From contig NZ_JYNQ01000001.1 in NCBI RefSeq assembly GCF_000934685.1, positions 2,344,501-2,408,500 of the forward strand: 64,000 nucleotides of DNA, given 5' to 3'. The translations under genes were made by a program, and so were the position numbers. Under the pieces are notes generated by a model. It was not told the DNA's origin. It saw nothing but the letters and a program-made list of their open reading frames with translations, and did no database searches. Below, one piece after another: positions 17,310 through 28,100 of this stretch. This DNA comes from Lacinutrix sp. Hel_I_90 (GTDB lineage: Bacteria > Bacteroidota > Bacteroidia > Flavobacteriales > Flavobacteriaceae). How positions within the stretch are numbered: position 1 is the first letter of the stretch; every line of letters starts with the position of its first letter.

Positions 17310-17414
17310 CCCTTTCGTAAAACTACGTATTTAACAAACTTTTAATACATTTCTTGCAGATTTAATAATACAAATCAAAAAAAGTAATTAACTCTTAATT
17401 AATCCATTAGTATT

Positions 17415-20400
17415 ATGAAAAAAAACTCCTTCAAAGCATTGTTCTTATCCATTTTTGCGGCAGGTGTCTGTGCGTCAGGTTTTGCACAAGATAAAGTCCA
17501 GCAAAAAGTTAATGGTGATAATGGGCAGCCCTCTTTAGTTATCTTTAATAAAGAGGCTTCTTATTCTATGCAAGAGGTTAACACTGTTTTGGCAGAACAG
17601 TTAAAGACAAGAGAAAGCGATGGCTTTTTTCAAATTAAATCTGAATCTGACAATATTGGTTTTTTACATCAAAAATACCAACAATCATATAACGGAATTC
17701 CTGTAGAATTTGGAACCTATACTTTACATGGTAGAAATGGAAAAGTCGTTTCAATTAGTGGAGAATATTACGATTTGGAAGGTGTGAATACAACGCCGGC
17801 AATAAATAAATTACAAGGCTTTCAGTCTGCAGTAAATCACATAGGTGCTCAAAGTTACTTATGGGACAATGTTGTTATGGCAAATCAAATGAATTATTCT
17901 AAACCAGTGGGTGAATTAGTTTTACTCCCTAATTTAGATGCTCAGGGAAAAGAGACTTCTAAAAATGCACAACTAGCTTATAAATATGATATCTATGCCA
18001 CTCAGCCAATCAGTAGAGGGGTTATATATGTAGATGCAGTTACAGGCAAAGTTTTGTTTTATAATAGTATCATCAAGCACTTAGATGAGCATGCAAACTC
18101 TTCTAAAAATTTAATCTCTGTTGCTACAGAGCATAGTGTTGAAGCACCAGTTGCTTACAGAGCCACTGGGAATGCAGCGACACGTTATAGTGGTACAAAA
18201 CAAATTACAACACGTATTGTAGGTTCTACCTACGCCCTAAGGGATGATACTCGTGGCAACGGTGTGAATACCTACAATAGTGGAAGACAGCCTTCTTATC
18301 CATCAACTAACTTCACAGATGCCAATAATGATTGGACAGCTGCAGAATTTAATAATACAAATAAAGACAACGCTGCATTAGACGCGCATTGGGGAGCTGA
18401 AAAAACATACGATTACTTGTCATCAGTACATTCAAGAAATTCATATAACGGTTCTGGAGCGGCGATTAATAGTTGGGTGCATTATGATGATGTCGCAGGC
18501 GGCTTAGGTTATGACAATGCCTTTTGGAATGGAAGTGTTATGACCTATGGTGATGGTTCCTCTACTGGAGCAGAAGGCAATGGTTATTTTGATGCTTTAA
18601 CTTCGATAGATGTTGCTGCTCATGAAATAGGTCACGCGGTTACAAGTAGTTCGGCAAACCTAGCTTATCAAAGAGAGTCAGGTGGACTTAATGAAGGGTT
18701 TTCAGATATTTGGGGAGCGGCTGTTGAGCATTTCGCTAAAGGTAATGGAAATGATGCAGCACCAGCATCAATTATCTGGTTAATTGGTGATGAAATTGAT
18801 AGAAGAACAGGGTCTTCAGCACTGCGGTCTATGAGTAATCCAACGTCTCGCAATCAACCAGATACATACGGTGGAACGTACTGGAAAAATCCTAATTGTG
18901 GTACACCAACGCAATCTAATGACTATTGTGGTGTACATACAAACTCAGGTGTTTTAAACTACTGGTTTTACTTAAGTGTGGCCGGAGGAAGTGGTACTAA
19001 CGATATTGGAAATGCATTTAATGTTTCTGGAATCGGCATGACTAAATCTGCTAAAATCGCGTACAGAACATTAACACAGTATTTATCTGCTAACTCAACA
19101 TTTGCAAATGCGAGAACAGGAGCCATACAGTCAGCAAGAGATTTATATGGTGCAGGAGGAGCAGAAGAAATTGCGGTAACAAACGCATGGCATGCCGTGG
19201 GTGTTGGAGCAGCATTCGGTGGTGGCGGAGGCACATCTTATTGTGCTTCTACAAGTTCTAATGTTAATGATGAGTACATTTCTAGAGTACAATTAAATAC
19301 AATTAATAACGCTTCAGGGGCACAAAGCTATTCAAATTTCACAGCTGTTGCGACGACTTTAGCAAAAGGATCTACTCACACAGTAACTATTACTCCAACT
19401 TGGACAGGGACAAAGTACAATGAAGCTTTTGCTGTTTGGATTGATTATAACGGTGATAAAGATTTTGATGATTCAGGAGAACAATTAGGTACTGTGGCTC
19501 CAAACCAAAATGCGACCTCTAGTATTACGTTTACTGTGCCAACAACGGCAAGTGCAACGTCAACTAGAATGCGAGTGTCTATGCAATATAATGCTGTGCC
19601 AACGGCATGTCAGTCATTCACATACGGAGAAGTAGAAGATTACACTATTAACATTGGGGGTACAGCTTCAGATACTCAAGCACCAAGTGCTCCTGGCAGC
19701 TTATCAGCTTCAGGAACTACACAAACAACAACCAATTTATCGTGGACGGCGTCTACAGATAACGTGGGTGTAACAGGTTACGAAGTCTTCCAAGGGAGTA
19801 CAAGTTTAGGAACAGTCACTGCAACATCAGCGAATGTAACAGGTTTAACCGCTAGTACAACCTATTCATTTACAGTTAAAGCTAAAGATGCTGCAGGAAA
19901 TACATCAGCGTCAAGTAATGCGGTTAGTGTAACCACATTGTCAGATACACCATCTGGAGGTTGTACAGGAGGTATTGCGTCTTTCCCTTATGGAGAAAGT
20001 TTCGAAAGCGGATTAGGTGCTTGGACTCAAGCTACTGGAGACGATTTAAACTGGACTAGAGATAGTGGCGGTACGCCATCAGGTAATACAGGACCAACAT
20101 CAGGTTCAGCAGGCTCTTGGTATTTATTCGTTGAAGCATCTTCGCCAAACTACCCAAGTAAGAGTGCGATTTTAAACTCGCCTTGTTTTAACTTAAGTAG
20201 TTTGACTACAGCGAACTTTACCTTTGATTACCATATGTATGGTGCTAATAACTTGGGAAGTATTGCTGTAGAAGCAAGTAACAATAGTGGGGTTTCATGG
20301 GCTTCAATCTGGAATCAGTCTGGAGCGTCACAAGGGAATGCTTGGCAATCTGTTAGTTTAGATTTATCGGCTTATGTTGGTGGTTCAGTACAGCTAAGAT

Positions 20401-20882
20401 TTGTGCGTATCACAGGAGATACATGGCAAGCAGATATTGCAATCGATAATGTGAAGCTTTTAAATTCGGCACCTAGTACAGATATTTGTGCTGGCGTATC
20501 AGAATATGTAAGTACACAATCTTATAGTACAGGTGATAGAGTAACATATCAAGGTAATTTATTTGAAAGAACAGCATCGGGCTGGACAAACTTAGGTGCT
20601 TGTGGAGCAACAGTGAACGCTATTGTTACAGACACAGTTAACTATCCACCAAAGGCGTTAGAGATTTCATTATATCCTAATCCGGTAAAAGGAAATACAC
20701 TGTATGTTAGAACGTCTGCAGAAAACTTACCGTTTATTGTGGTTAATATGTTAGGTCAGCAAGTTGCTAAAGGAAGAACTTCTGCAAATGGTGTTGATGT
20801 TTCAGAGCTTGAATCTGGTTTATATTTAATACAATTTAACGTAAATGATACATTAGAAACAAGAAAGTTTATAAAGCAATAG
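17415..20882 (+). CDS. T9SS-secreted M4 (thermolysin-like) zinc metallopeptidase
   Basis: This secreted protease has 1155 residues. The signal peptide is 1-25 (ends ASGFAQ). The propeptide has an FTP-like region (about 40-110) and a PepSY-like region (about 120-220). The M4 catalytic domain covers about 255-600, with HEIGH (His403, Glu404, His407), zinc-ligand Glu427 in GGLNEGFSD, and catalytic His508 in [14 protein letters not shown]. Accessory domains follow: GEVED (about 615-750), fibronectin III (about 757-840), a MAM-like jelly-roll (about 850-1015) and a short chitin-binding-like module (about 1020-1060, [19 protein letters not shown]). The type A sorting domain is about 1085-1155, ending ETRKFIKQ. 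All catalytic residues are present. Confidence 0.94.
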   Translation: MKKNSFKALFLSIFAAGVCASGFAQDKVQQKVNGDNGQPSLVIFNKEASYSMQEVNTVLAEQLKTRESDGFFQIKSESDNIGFLHQKYQQSYNGIPVEFGTYTLHGRNGKVVSISGEYYDLEGVNTTPAINKLQGFQSAVNHIGAQSYLWDNVVMANQMNYSKPVGELVLLPNLDAQGKETSKNAQLAYKYDIYATQPISRGVIYVDAVTGKVLFYNSIIKHLDEHANSSKNLISVATEHSVEAPVAYRATGNAATRYSGTKQITTRIVGSTYALRDDTRGNGVNTYNSGRQPSYPSTNFTDANNDWTAAEFNNTNKDNAALDAHWGAEKTYDYLSSVHSRNSYNGSGAAINSWVHYDDVAGGLGYDNAFWNGSVMTYGDGSSTGAEGNGYFDALTSIDVAAHEIGHAVTSSSANLAYQRESGGLNEGFSDIWGAAVEHFAKGNGNDAAPASIIWLIGDEIDRRTGSSALRSMSNPTSRNQPDTYGGTYWKNPNCGTPTQSNDYCGVHTNSGVLNYWFYLSVAGGSGTNDIGNAFNVSGIGMTKSAKIAYRTLTQYLSANSTFANARTGAIQSARDLYGAGGAEEIAVTNAWHAVGVGAAFGGGGGTSYCASTSSNVNDEYISRVQLNTINNASGAQSYSNFTAVATTLAKGSTHTVTITPTWTGTKYNEAFAVWIDYNGDKDFDDSGEQLGTVAPNQNATSSITFTVPTTASATSTRMRVSMQYNAVPTACQSFTYGEVEDYTINIGGTASDTQAPSAPGSLSASGTTQTTTNLSWTASTDNVGVTGYEVFQGSTSLGTVTATSANVTGLTASTTYSFTVKAKDAAGNTSASSNAVSVTTLSDTPSGGCTGGIASFPYGESFESGLGAWTQATGDDLNWTRDSGGTPSGNTGPTSGSAGSWYLFVEASSPNYPSKSAILNSPCFNLSSLTTANFTFDYHMYGANNLGSIAVEASNNSGVSWASIWNQSGASQGNAWQSVSLDLSAYVGGSVQLRFVRITGDTWQADIAIDNVKLLNSAPSTDICAGVSEYVSTQSYSTGDRVTYQGNLFERTASGWTNLGACGATVNAIVTDTVNYPPKALEISLYPNPVKGNTLYVRTSAENLPFIVVNMLGQQVAKGRTSANGVDVSELESGLYLIQFNVNDTLETRKFIKQ

Positions 20883-20912
20883 ACACTTATTTTTGAAAAC
20901 TAATTTTAGTAA

Positions 20913-20943
20913 AAAAGTCTCAACGGAAGTTGAGACTTTTTTT
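20913..20943 (+). terminator. Rho-independent terminator of the M4 gene
   Basis: The stem AAAAGTCTCAAC / GTTGAGACTTTT with loop GGAA runs directly into a T-run, 30 bp after the stop codon. Confidence 0.9.
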
Positions 20944-20960
20944 ATTCTAAAAAGTTGAAA

Positions 20961-21020
20961 ATTACGGGTTTAACCGTAATTATTTTAAAAGTAAACCTGT
21001 TTTTTTGTTGTTCATCGAAA
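20961..21020 (+). promoter_or_regulatory. Protease operator: ATTACGG-N6-CCGTAAT plus CATCGAAA (M36 gene)
   Basis: The palindrome ATTACGGGTTTAACCGTAAT occupies 20961-20980. CATCGAAA starts at 21013, exactly 50 bp after the TACGG of the left arm and 111 bp before the M36 ATG. Confidence 0.65.
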
Positions 21021-21123
21021 AGGATGGGATATTATTTAGCATTTAATAAAGATTTAATAAATTCAATGAAGATTTAACAATAATATCTTAAAAAACGTAT
21101 TAATCCATTAATTTATTATCATT

Positions 21124-24100
21124 ATGAAAAACAGTTACAAATTGTTTTTACTGCTAATTTTTGCAGTACAAACCTCATTCTGCCAAAAGCAATTGGATGG
21201 TGTCGTTCAGAACTATTTTAATAGTATTTCTGAAGTATCAGATTCAAAAAAAGCAGATTTATCTGAATGGAAAATTTCAGATGTCGTTCCCTCCTTGAAT
21301 CCGGAAATTCAGCATGTTTATGTACAGCAGTACCACAACAACATTCCCATTCAATTTGCTAGTTATAAGTTAACAGTTAAAAATAACCAAGTGACTTATA
21401 AGCTTAATCAATTTGTTACAGATATAGCATCCAAAACAGCGACGTCAATTCCCTCAATTACACCAGAAACCGCGATATTAAAAACAATTAGGAAGCATGG
21501 TTTACAGAGCCCAACACTTAGAGGCACTAAAAACAAGGAAGGTGTTAACGAGTACAGAAACTCAGGAATAAGTGAAGAGCCTATTAAAGCTAAGTTAATG
21601 TATCAAGTTTATGACGGTAAGCTGAAGTTGGTCTGGAATGTGAATCTATATCAAGCCGACGGGAAACATTGGTGGAGCGAAAACGTAGACGCAAGCACAG
21701 GGCAAGTACTGTATACTGAAGACTGGGTTGTCTCTTGTAATTTTGAGGATCCTAATCATAAAAACCACAATCACAATAGTGAGGCTACGCCCACATTAGA
21801 AAAAGCTGCCCCCTTCTTTTATGAAGCGACTACAACAGCGGAGGCTTTAGTTGGCGGAGGTTCTTATAATGTATTCCCGATAGGGATAGAAAGTCCAAAT
21901 CACGGAAACAGAACGATAGTAACAGATCCTGCTAATGCCTTGGCCTCGCCTTTTGGATGGCATGATACGAACGGTAGTTCTGGAGCAGAATTTACAATAA
22001 CTAGAGGAAACAATGTATGGGCACAAGAAGACACCAATGGAAATAATGGAACTGGTGTTTCTCCTAATGGAGGTAGCGCATTAAATTTTGATTTCGCATT
22101 AAATTTGAATAATAGTCCTTCAACATTTTTACCGGCTGCAACAACAAATCTATTCTATTGGAATAATATTATGCATGATGTATTTTATCAATATGGTTTT
22201 ACTGAAGCTTCTGGAAATTTTCAAGAAAACAATTATGGTAAAGGCGGGGCTGGTAGTGATTCTGTAAACGCAGACGCTCAAGATGGAAGTGGTACGAATA
22301 ATGCAAACTTCGCGACGCCACCAGATGGTAGTAACCCTAGAATGCAAATGTTTCTATTTACAAATCCTACTAGAGATGGTGATTTGGACAATGTAATTAT
22401 TGCTCATGAGTATGGGCATGGTATTTCAACACGTTTAGTAGGTGGGCCAAACTCTAATGTATTAGGAGGTTCTGAGCAAATGGGAGAAGGCTGGTCAGAC
22501 TGGTTAGGTCTAGTACTTACAATACGTCAAGGCGATGATAGAAATACTGCTCGTGGGGTTGGAACCTATGCTATAGGTCAAGCTACAAATGGTGCAGGAA
22601 TTCGCCCTACGCGATATTCTACAGATTTTGCAGTTAATAGCACAGATTATGGCGATATTTCTGGTCTATCAGTACCTCATGGTGTAGGCTATGGTTTTGC
22701 AACTATTCTTTGGGATATGACCTGGGATCTTATAGATTTGGTAGGGTATGATTCAAATTTATATACAGGTAATGGAGGAAATAATATAGCAATGGCACTC
22801 GTTATTGAAGGCCTTAAGAATACAGCAAATAATCCGGGCTTTGTTTCTGGGCGTGATGGTATTCTTCAAGCTGATCAAGATCTTTATGGCGGACAATACA
22901 ATTGTTTAATTTGGGATGCTTTTGCCAAAAGAGGGGTTGGAATAGATGCTGTAGAAAATTCAAATGGTGGTACAAATACTAATAATGATCAAATAATTTC
23001 ATTTACAAGTGGATGTGGTGACCCAATACCCGTAGATTGTGATTCTACTATTGCAAGTTTTCCTTACAATGAAGGTTTTGAAAATACTTTAGGCTCATGG
23101 TCTCAAGGCACTGGAGACGATTTTGATTGGACACTTAGAACCGGAGGAACACCTTCTAGCAATACAGGTCCAGCAGGAGCTTTTGAAGGAACACATTATA
23201 TATACGTCGAAGCTTCTAGCCCAAATTTTGGAGGAAAAAACACCATTCTAAATTCACCTTGTTTCGACTTTACAGGAGTCGCTAGTCCAACTGCGAATTT
23301 TCATTATCAAATGACAGGAGATTCAGTAGGAACGATTAGACTGGAAGCCAGATTAGATGGCGAACAAACCTGGACAGAAGTATGGATTAAAACGGGAGAT
23401 CAAGGTGCTGCCTGGGTGAGTGAGAATGTAGGTCTTTCGGCTTATGCTGGAGAAACAGTGCAATTAAGATTTAGAGGAACAACAAATACCTCTTGGCAAG
23501 GCGATATTGCAATTGATGCGTTTAGCGTTACTACAACCAATCAAGATACGCAAGCACCAACTGCTCCTACAAGCTTAGCCGCTTCAGGAACAACGCAAAC
23601 AACAACTAATTTATCTTGGACCGCGTCTACAGATAACGTGGGTGTTACAGGTTACGAAGTTTTTCAGGGAGCTACAAGTTTAGGAACAGTAACTGCAACG
23701 TCATCGATTGTAACAGGTTTAACAGCGAATACAACCTATTCGTTTACTGTTAAAGCGCAAGATGCGGCAGGAAATGAATCGGCGGCAAGTAATGCTGTTA
23801 GTGTAACCACATTATCAGACACACCACCGGGAGGATGTGCAGGAGGTATTAGTGCTTTTCCATATAGTGAAAGTTTCGAGAGCGGATTAGGCGCTTGGAC
23901 GCAAGCTAGTGGAGACGATTTAAACTGGACACGTGATAGTGGTGGAACACCTTCTTCTAGTACAGGACCTGCATCGGGGTCATCGGGATCTTGGTATGTA
24001 TATGTAGAAGCATCTTCTCCTAATTACCCAAGTAAAAGGGCTATTTTGAATTCGCCTTGTTTTAATCTGAGTTCGGTTTCTCAAGCTAATTTCACTTTTG

Positions 24101-24954
24101 ATTACCATATGAACGGCGCCAATGATTTAGGTAGTATTTCAGTAGAAGCGAGTGATAATGACGGAGCAACCTGGACAACTATTTGGTCTGAATCTGGTGC
24201 TTCACAAGGAAATGTATGGCAATCTGTTAATTTAGACCTTGCCAATTATGTTGGAGACAGTGTGCAACTACGATTTAATCGTTTAACCGGTAATACTTGG
24301 CAAGCAGATATCGCTATTGATAATGTTGGCGTATCCACTGATGGAGGACCACCAACAAGCTGTTCTAATGTAACGCTTTCTTTTACGTTTGATAATTATC
24401 CAGAAGAAACGGCATGGTCTATTGTAAATGGATCGGGGACGACTGTTGCCTCTGGAGGGACCTACGGATCTCAACCAGATGGCTCAACTTTAAATATTGC
24501 TGTTGGATGTTTAGATGATGGCTGTTATAATTTAATTGTCACTGATACTTATGGAGATGGTATTTGTTGTGCTTACGGGAGTGGTTCATACACATTAACT
24601 AATTCTGATACAGGAGGGACGTTAGCTTCTGGGGGAGCTTTTACAAGCTCTGAGACCACTAACTTCTGTTTAGCAAGTTCAGGCTTTGCTGCTGGGTTAA
24701 CGTCAGAACCTGTTAGAGCAGATAATTTAGACCAACACTTTAAATTATATCCAAACCCTGTTGAGGAAGAACTAAAAATATCATTAATGGGCTTTAGAGC
24801 ACAAAGTTTTGAAATTAATAATATGCTAGGACAAACCGTAATTAAAGGGAGATATAGTGATACTATTGATGTTTCAAAATTAGAAGCAGGAATATATATC
24901 ATGCAGTTGAATATTGGAGAGAAAACCAAAATAAAAAGATTTATAAAAGAATAA
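21124..24954 (+). CDS. T9SS-secreted M36 (fungalysin-like) zinc metallopeptidase
   Basis: This secreted protease has 1276 residues. The signal peptide is about 1-20. A propeptide fills about 25-225. The M36 catalytic domain covers about 240-635, with HEYGH (His428, Glu429, His432) and third ligand Glu455 in MGEGWSDW. Then come a MAM-like domain (about 640-805), fibronectin III (about 810-900), a second MAM-like domain (about 905-1075) and a [15 protein letters not shown]-type domain (about 1080-1185). The type A sorting domain is about 1200-1276. The last 1.1 kb is nearly identical to the end of the M12B gene. Head and tail therefore have different histories. Confidence 0.93.
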   Translation: MKNSYKLFLLLIFAVQTSFCQKQLDGVVQNYFNSISEVSDSKKADLSEWKISDVVPSLNPEIQHVYVQQYHNNIPIQFASYKLTVKNNQVTYKLNQFVTDIASKTATSIPSITPETAILKTIRKHGLQSPTLRGTKNKEGVNEYRNSGISEEPIKAKLMYQVYDGKLKLVWNVNLYQADGKHWWSENVDASTGQVLYTEDWVVSCNFEDPNHKNHNHNSEATPTLEKAAPFFYEATTTAEALVGGGSYNVFPIGIESPNHGNRTIVTDPANALASPFGWHDTNGSSGAEFTITRGNNVWAQEDTNGNNGTGVSPNGGSALNFDFALNLNNSPSTFLPAATTNLFYWNNIMHDVFYQYGFTEASGNFQENNYGKGGAGSDSVNADAQDGSGTNNANFATPPDGSNPRMQMFLFTNPTRDGDLDNVIIAHEYGHGISTRLVGGPNSNVLGGSEQMGEGWSDWLGLVLTIRQGDDRNTARGVGTYAIGQATNGAGIRPTRYSTDFAVNSTDYGDISGLSVPHGVGYGFATILWDMTWDLIDLVGYDSNLYTGNGGNNIAMALVIEGLKNTANNPGFVSGRDGILQADQDLYGGQYNCLIWDAFAKRGVGIDAVENSNGGTNTNNDQIISFTSGCGDPIPVDCDSTIASFPYNEGFENTLGSWSQGTGDDFDWTLRTGGTPSSNTGPAGAFEGTHYIYVEASSPNFGGKNTILNSPCFDFTGVASPTANFHYQMTGDSVGTIRLEARLDGEQTWTEVWIKTGDQGAAWVSENVGLSAYAGETVQLRFRGTTNTSWQGDIAIDAFSVTTTNQDTQAPTAPTSLAASGTTQTTTNLSWTASTDNVGVTGYEVFQGATSLGTVTATSSIVTGLTANTTYSFTVKAQDAAGNESAASNAVSVTTLSDTPPGGCAGGISAFPYSESFESGLGAWTQASGDDLNWTRDSGGTPSSSTGPASGSSGSWYVYVEASSPNYPSKRAILNSPCFNLSSVSQANFTFDYHMNGANDLGSISVEASDNDGATWTTIWSESGASQGNVWQSVNLDLANYVGDSVQLRFNRLTGNTWQADIAIDNVGVSTDGGPPTSCSNVTLSFTFDNYPEETAWSIVNGSGTTVASGGTYGSQPDGSTLNIAVGCLDDGCYNLIVTDTYGDGICCAYGSGSYTLTNSDTGGTLASGGAFTSSETTNFCLASSGFAAGLTSEPVRADNLDQHFKLYPNPVEEELKISLMGFRAQSFEINNMLGQTVIKGRYSDTIDVSKLEAGIYIMQLNIGEKTKIKRFIKE
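23853..24954 (+). repeat. 1.1-kb near-identical tail, copy 1 (in M36 gene)
   Basis: It aligns without net gaps to 28106-29207 (constant offset 4253) with only scattered, mostly silent differences. It covers one MAM-like domain, the TYGDGICC domain and the sorting domain. Similarity fades but continues about 60 bp into the terminator. This indicates recent duplication or gene conversion. Confidence 0.9.
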
Positions 24955-24987
24955 TTAAAGTATTCTAATTAACTCATAATTAGGTTT

Positions 24988-25016
24988 AAAGCCCAAGCGA
25001 AAGCTTGGGCTTTTTT
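24988..25016 (+). terminator. Rho-independent terminator of the M36 gene
   Basis: The perfect stem AAAGCCCAAGC / GCTTGGGCTTT with loop GAAA is followed by a T-run. Confidence 0.9.
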
Positions 25017-25034
25017 ATGTTTTTTAAACAACTC

Positions 25035-25094
25035 ATTACGGTAAACACCGTAATTTGTATGGCATGTTTATTTATTTTGCCTGTTTTATCAAAA
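25035..25094 (+). promoter_or_regulatory. Protease operator: ATTACGGT-N4-ACCGTAAT plus TATCAAAA (M12B gene)
   Basis: The perfect palindrome ATTACGGTAAACACCGTAAT occupies 25035-25054. TATCAAAA, a two-base variant of CATCGAAA, starts at 25087, exactly 50 bp after the TACGG of the left arm and 98 bp before the ATG. Confidence 0.6.
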
Positions 25095-25184
25095 TTTCTG
25101 ATTTAATCTGTTAATATTTGTTAAAAAAGTGATAATTTAATTAAAAATATCACATAAAGTTAATTAATCTTTTAAACCACCCTC

Positions 25185-28100
25185 ATGAAAAAACTATTAC
25201 TATTAGCTTTTTTTATGTCTACAGCGTTTGCTTTTTCTCAAAGCAAATCACTGTGGCAAAAAAAAGCGCCAGCAGCAATTTCTCAAGTTAAAGCAAGTAA
25301 ACAAAACTTGCCAACAACGGCAACTTACCATTTAAACCTTGAAGGTTTAAAACAAGCGTTAACCAAAGCGCCCAAAAGAGATTCAGCAACTAAAAACTCT
25401 AATGTTATTATTGCGTTTCCTAACGAGAAAGGAGAATTTGAGAGTTTTAGAATCTTTGAAGCCTCAGTAATGCATCCTGATTTAGAAGCTAAATATCCAG
25501 GAATTAAATCTTATGCAGGACAAGGTATAAGCGATCCTTCATCAAGAATTCGTTTTAGCGTTTCACCCCTAGGTTTGCAGAGTATGCGGCTATCTGCGGG
25601 AAAACCTGCCGCTTTTATTGAGCCCTATACTAATGATGGTTTACATTATACAGTCTACAAAAGAGAAGACAAAACAACCACGTATGATGATTTTGAATGC
25701 CAAGTTACTGATGCCGCTAATAAAACATTGTTGGGTAATAATGCTGCATTTAGAAATGCAGATGATTCTATTTTAAGAACCTATAGATTAGCCGTATCTA
25801 CTACTGCAGAATATACGACGTATCATGGCGGCACAAAAACATTAGCATTAGCCGCTATTAATACAACCATGACGAGAGTCAACGGTATTTTTGAAAATGA
25901 TTTTAATGTCACCATGATATTAATTGCTAATACAGACGCCGTTATTTACACCAATGCGTCTACAGACCCCTATGGCTCTACTTCTGGTGGTTTTAATAGT
26001 GCTTTACAAAACACTTTAACTAATGTTATTGGTGAAGCAAATTATGATGTAGGGCACTTGTTTGCAAAAGCCTCTAATAATGGTAATGCCGGTTGTATAG
26101 GCTGTGTCTGTGTTAATGGACAAAAAGGTAGCGGATTTACTTCAAGACAAGATCCAGAAGGTGATCCTTTTGATGTAGATTATGTTGCACATGAACTTGG
26201 ACATCAGTTTGGTGGAAACCATACCTGGACACATGGGGGAAATGAAGGCACGAATGTACAAATGGAACCAGGAAGTGGAAGCACAATAATGGGTTATGCC
26301 GGAATTACAGGAGCCAATACAGATGTACAACAAAATAGCGATCCGTATTTTCATGCGATTACTATAGAACAGATAACAGATTATGTAAAGTCAACAAGCT
26401 GTCAAATAAATACCAATACAGGTAATGCTGTGCCTACAGCTAACGCTGGATCCAATTATACGATTCCAAAAGGAACAGCTTTTGTATTAACAGGAGCAGG
26501 TTCTGATGCGAATTCACAAGATGTATTAACTTATTGCTGGGAGCAAATAGATGAAAATAATTCAGCCACACAAAAACCTAGTGTAACCGCTACGACTGGC
26601 CCAGCTTTTAGGTCTTACCTCCCTACGACGAACACTAAAAGGTATTTTCCAAGATTAGCAACCATTAAAACAGGCGCAACAGCTTGGGAATGGGAAGCGG
26701 TTCCTAATGTGGCAAGAAGTTTAAATTTTAGGTTAACTGTTCGAGATAATAGAGCTGGCGGCGCCAATAATAATAGTGATGATATGGCAATATCAGTCAA
26801 TGGTGCGGCCGGACCATTTATTGTTAATACGCCAAATACAAATGTAACCTGGAACGCAGGAACAACGCAGTCGGTAACTTGGAATGTTGCGGGAACAACA
26901 GGAAATGGCGTAAACGCCGCTAATGTTGATATTTTTCTGTCTACAGATGGCGGGAATACCTATCCAATTTCTTTGGCTACGGGCGTACCAAATGATGGCG
27001 CGCAGGATATTGTTGTACCTAATAACCAAGGGTCTCAAAACAGAATCATGGTAAAAGGCGCTAATAATATTTTCTTTGATATTTCTAATAATAATTTTAC
27101 TATTGGAACGCCAGTATCTTGTGTAGCTACTGTGCCGGTAAGTTTAGCGGCGTCAAATGTTGGGGCTTCAACAGCAACTTTAAGCTGGACAGCGGTACCT
27201 GCTGCAACATACGATTTGCGTTATAGAAAAACAGGAACAACAACCTGGACAACGAATGCGGTGACAGGAACGTCTCTAGCTTTATCGGGACTAACGGCTT
27301 TAACGCAATATGAAGCGCAGGTAAGAAGTAAATGTTCAGGCGGAAGTAATTCAGCCTATAGTGCCTCTGTTAGTTTCACAACAACTCAAATACAGTTAAA
27401 TTACTGTGCTTCTGCAAGTACAAATGTTAACGATGAGTATATCTCTAGAGTACAATTAGGGACTATTAACAATAGCTCTGGAGCACAGTTCTATTCAGAT
27501 TTTACTGCACAATCCACAAATTTAGCAAAAGGATCAGCATCTACTATTACAATTACGCCAACTTGGACAGGTACCGTTTATAATGAAGCTTATGCCGTTT
27601 GGATTGATTATAATAAAGATGGTGATTTTACAGATGCCGGAGAACAAGTGTTTTCTCAAGCACCCACACAAGCAACACCAGTAAGTGGAACCTTTACAGT
27701 ACCAAATACGGCTACTAATGGCCCAACAAGAATGCGGGTTTCAATGAAGTATAATGCGGCACCTGCCGCTTGTGAATCGTTCCAGTATGGAGAAGTGGAA
27801 GATTACACCGTAAATATTCAAGCAGGAGCAGTAGATACCATTGCTCCAGTAATTACATTAATAGGCAGTGCTACTATTAACCTATTAGTTGGAGATTCGT
27901 ATAACGATCAAGGAGCTACTGCAACAGATAATGTTGATGGAAACATAACATCAAGTATTGTTACTACAGGAACGGTAAATACGACCGTTGCAGGCACGTA
28001 TATAATTACTTATAATGTAAGCGATGCGGCAGGAAATGCAGCGACACCCGAAATAAGAACTATTAATGTGACAGCGGTGAGCTCAGGATGTACTGCGGGT

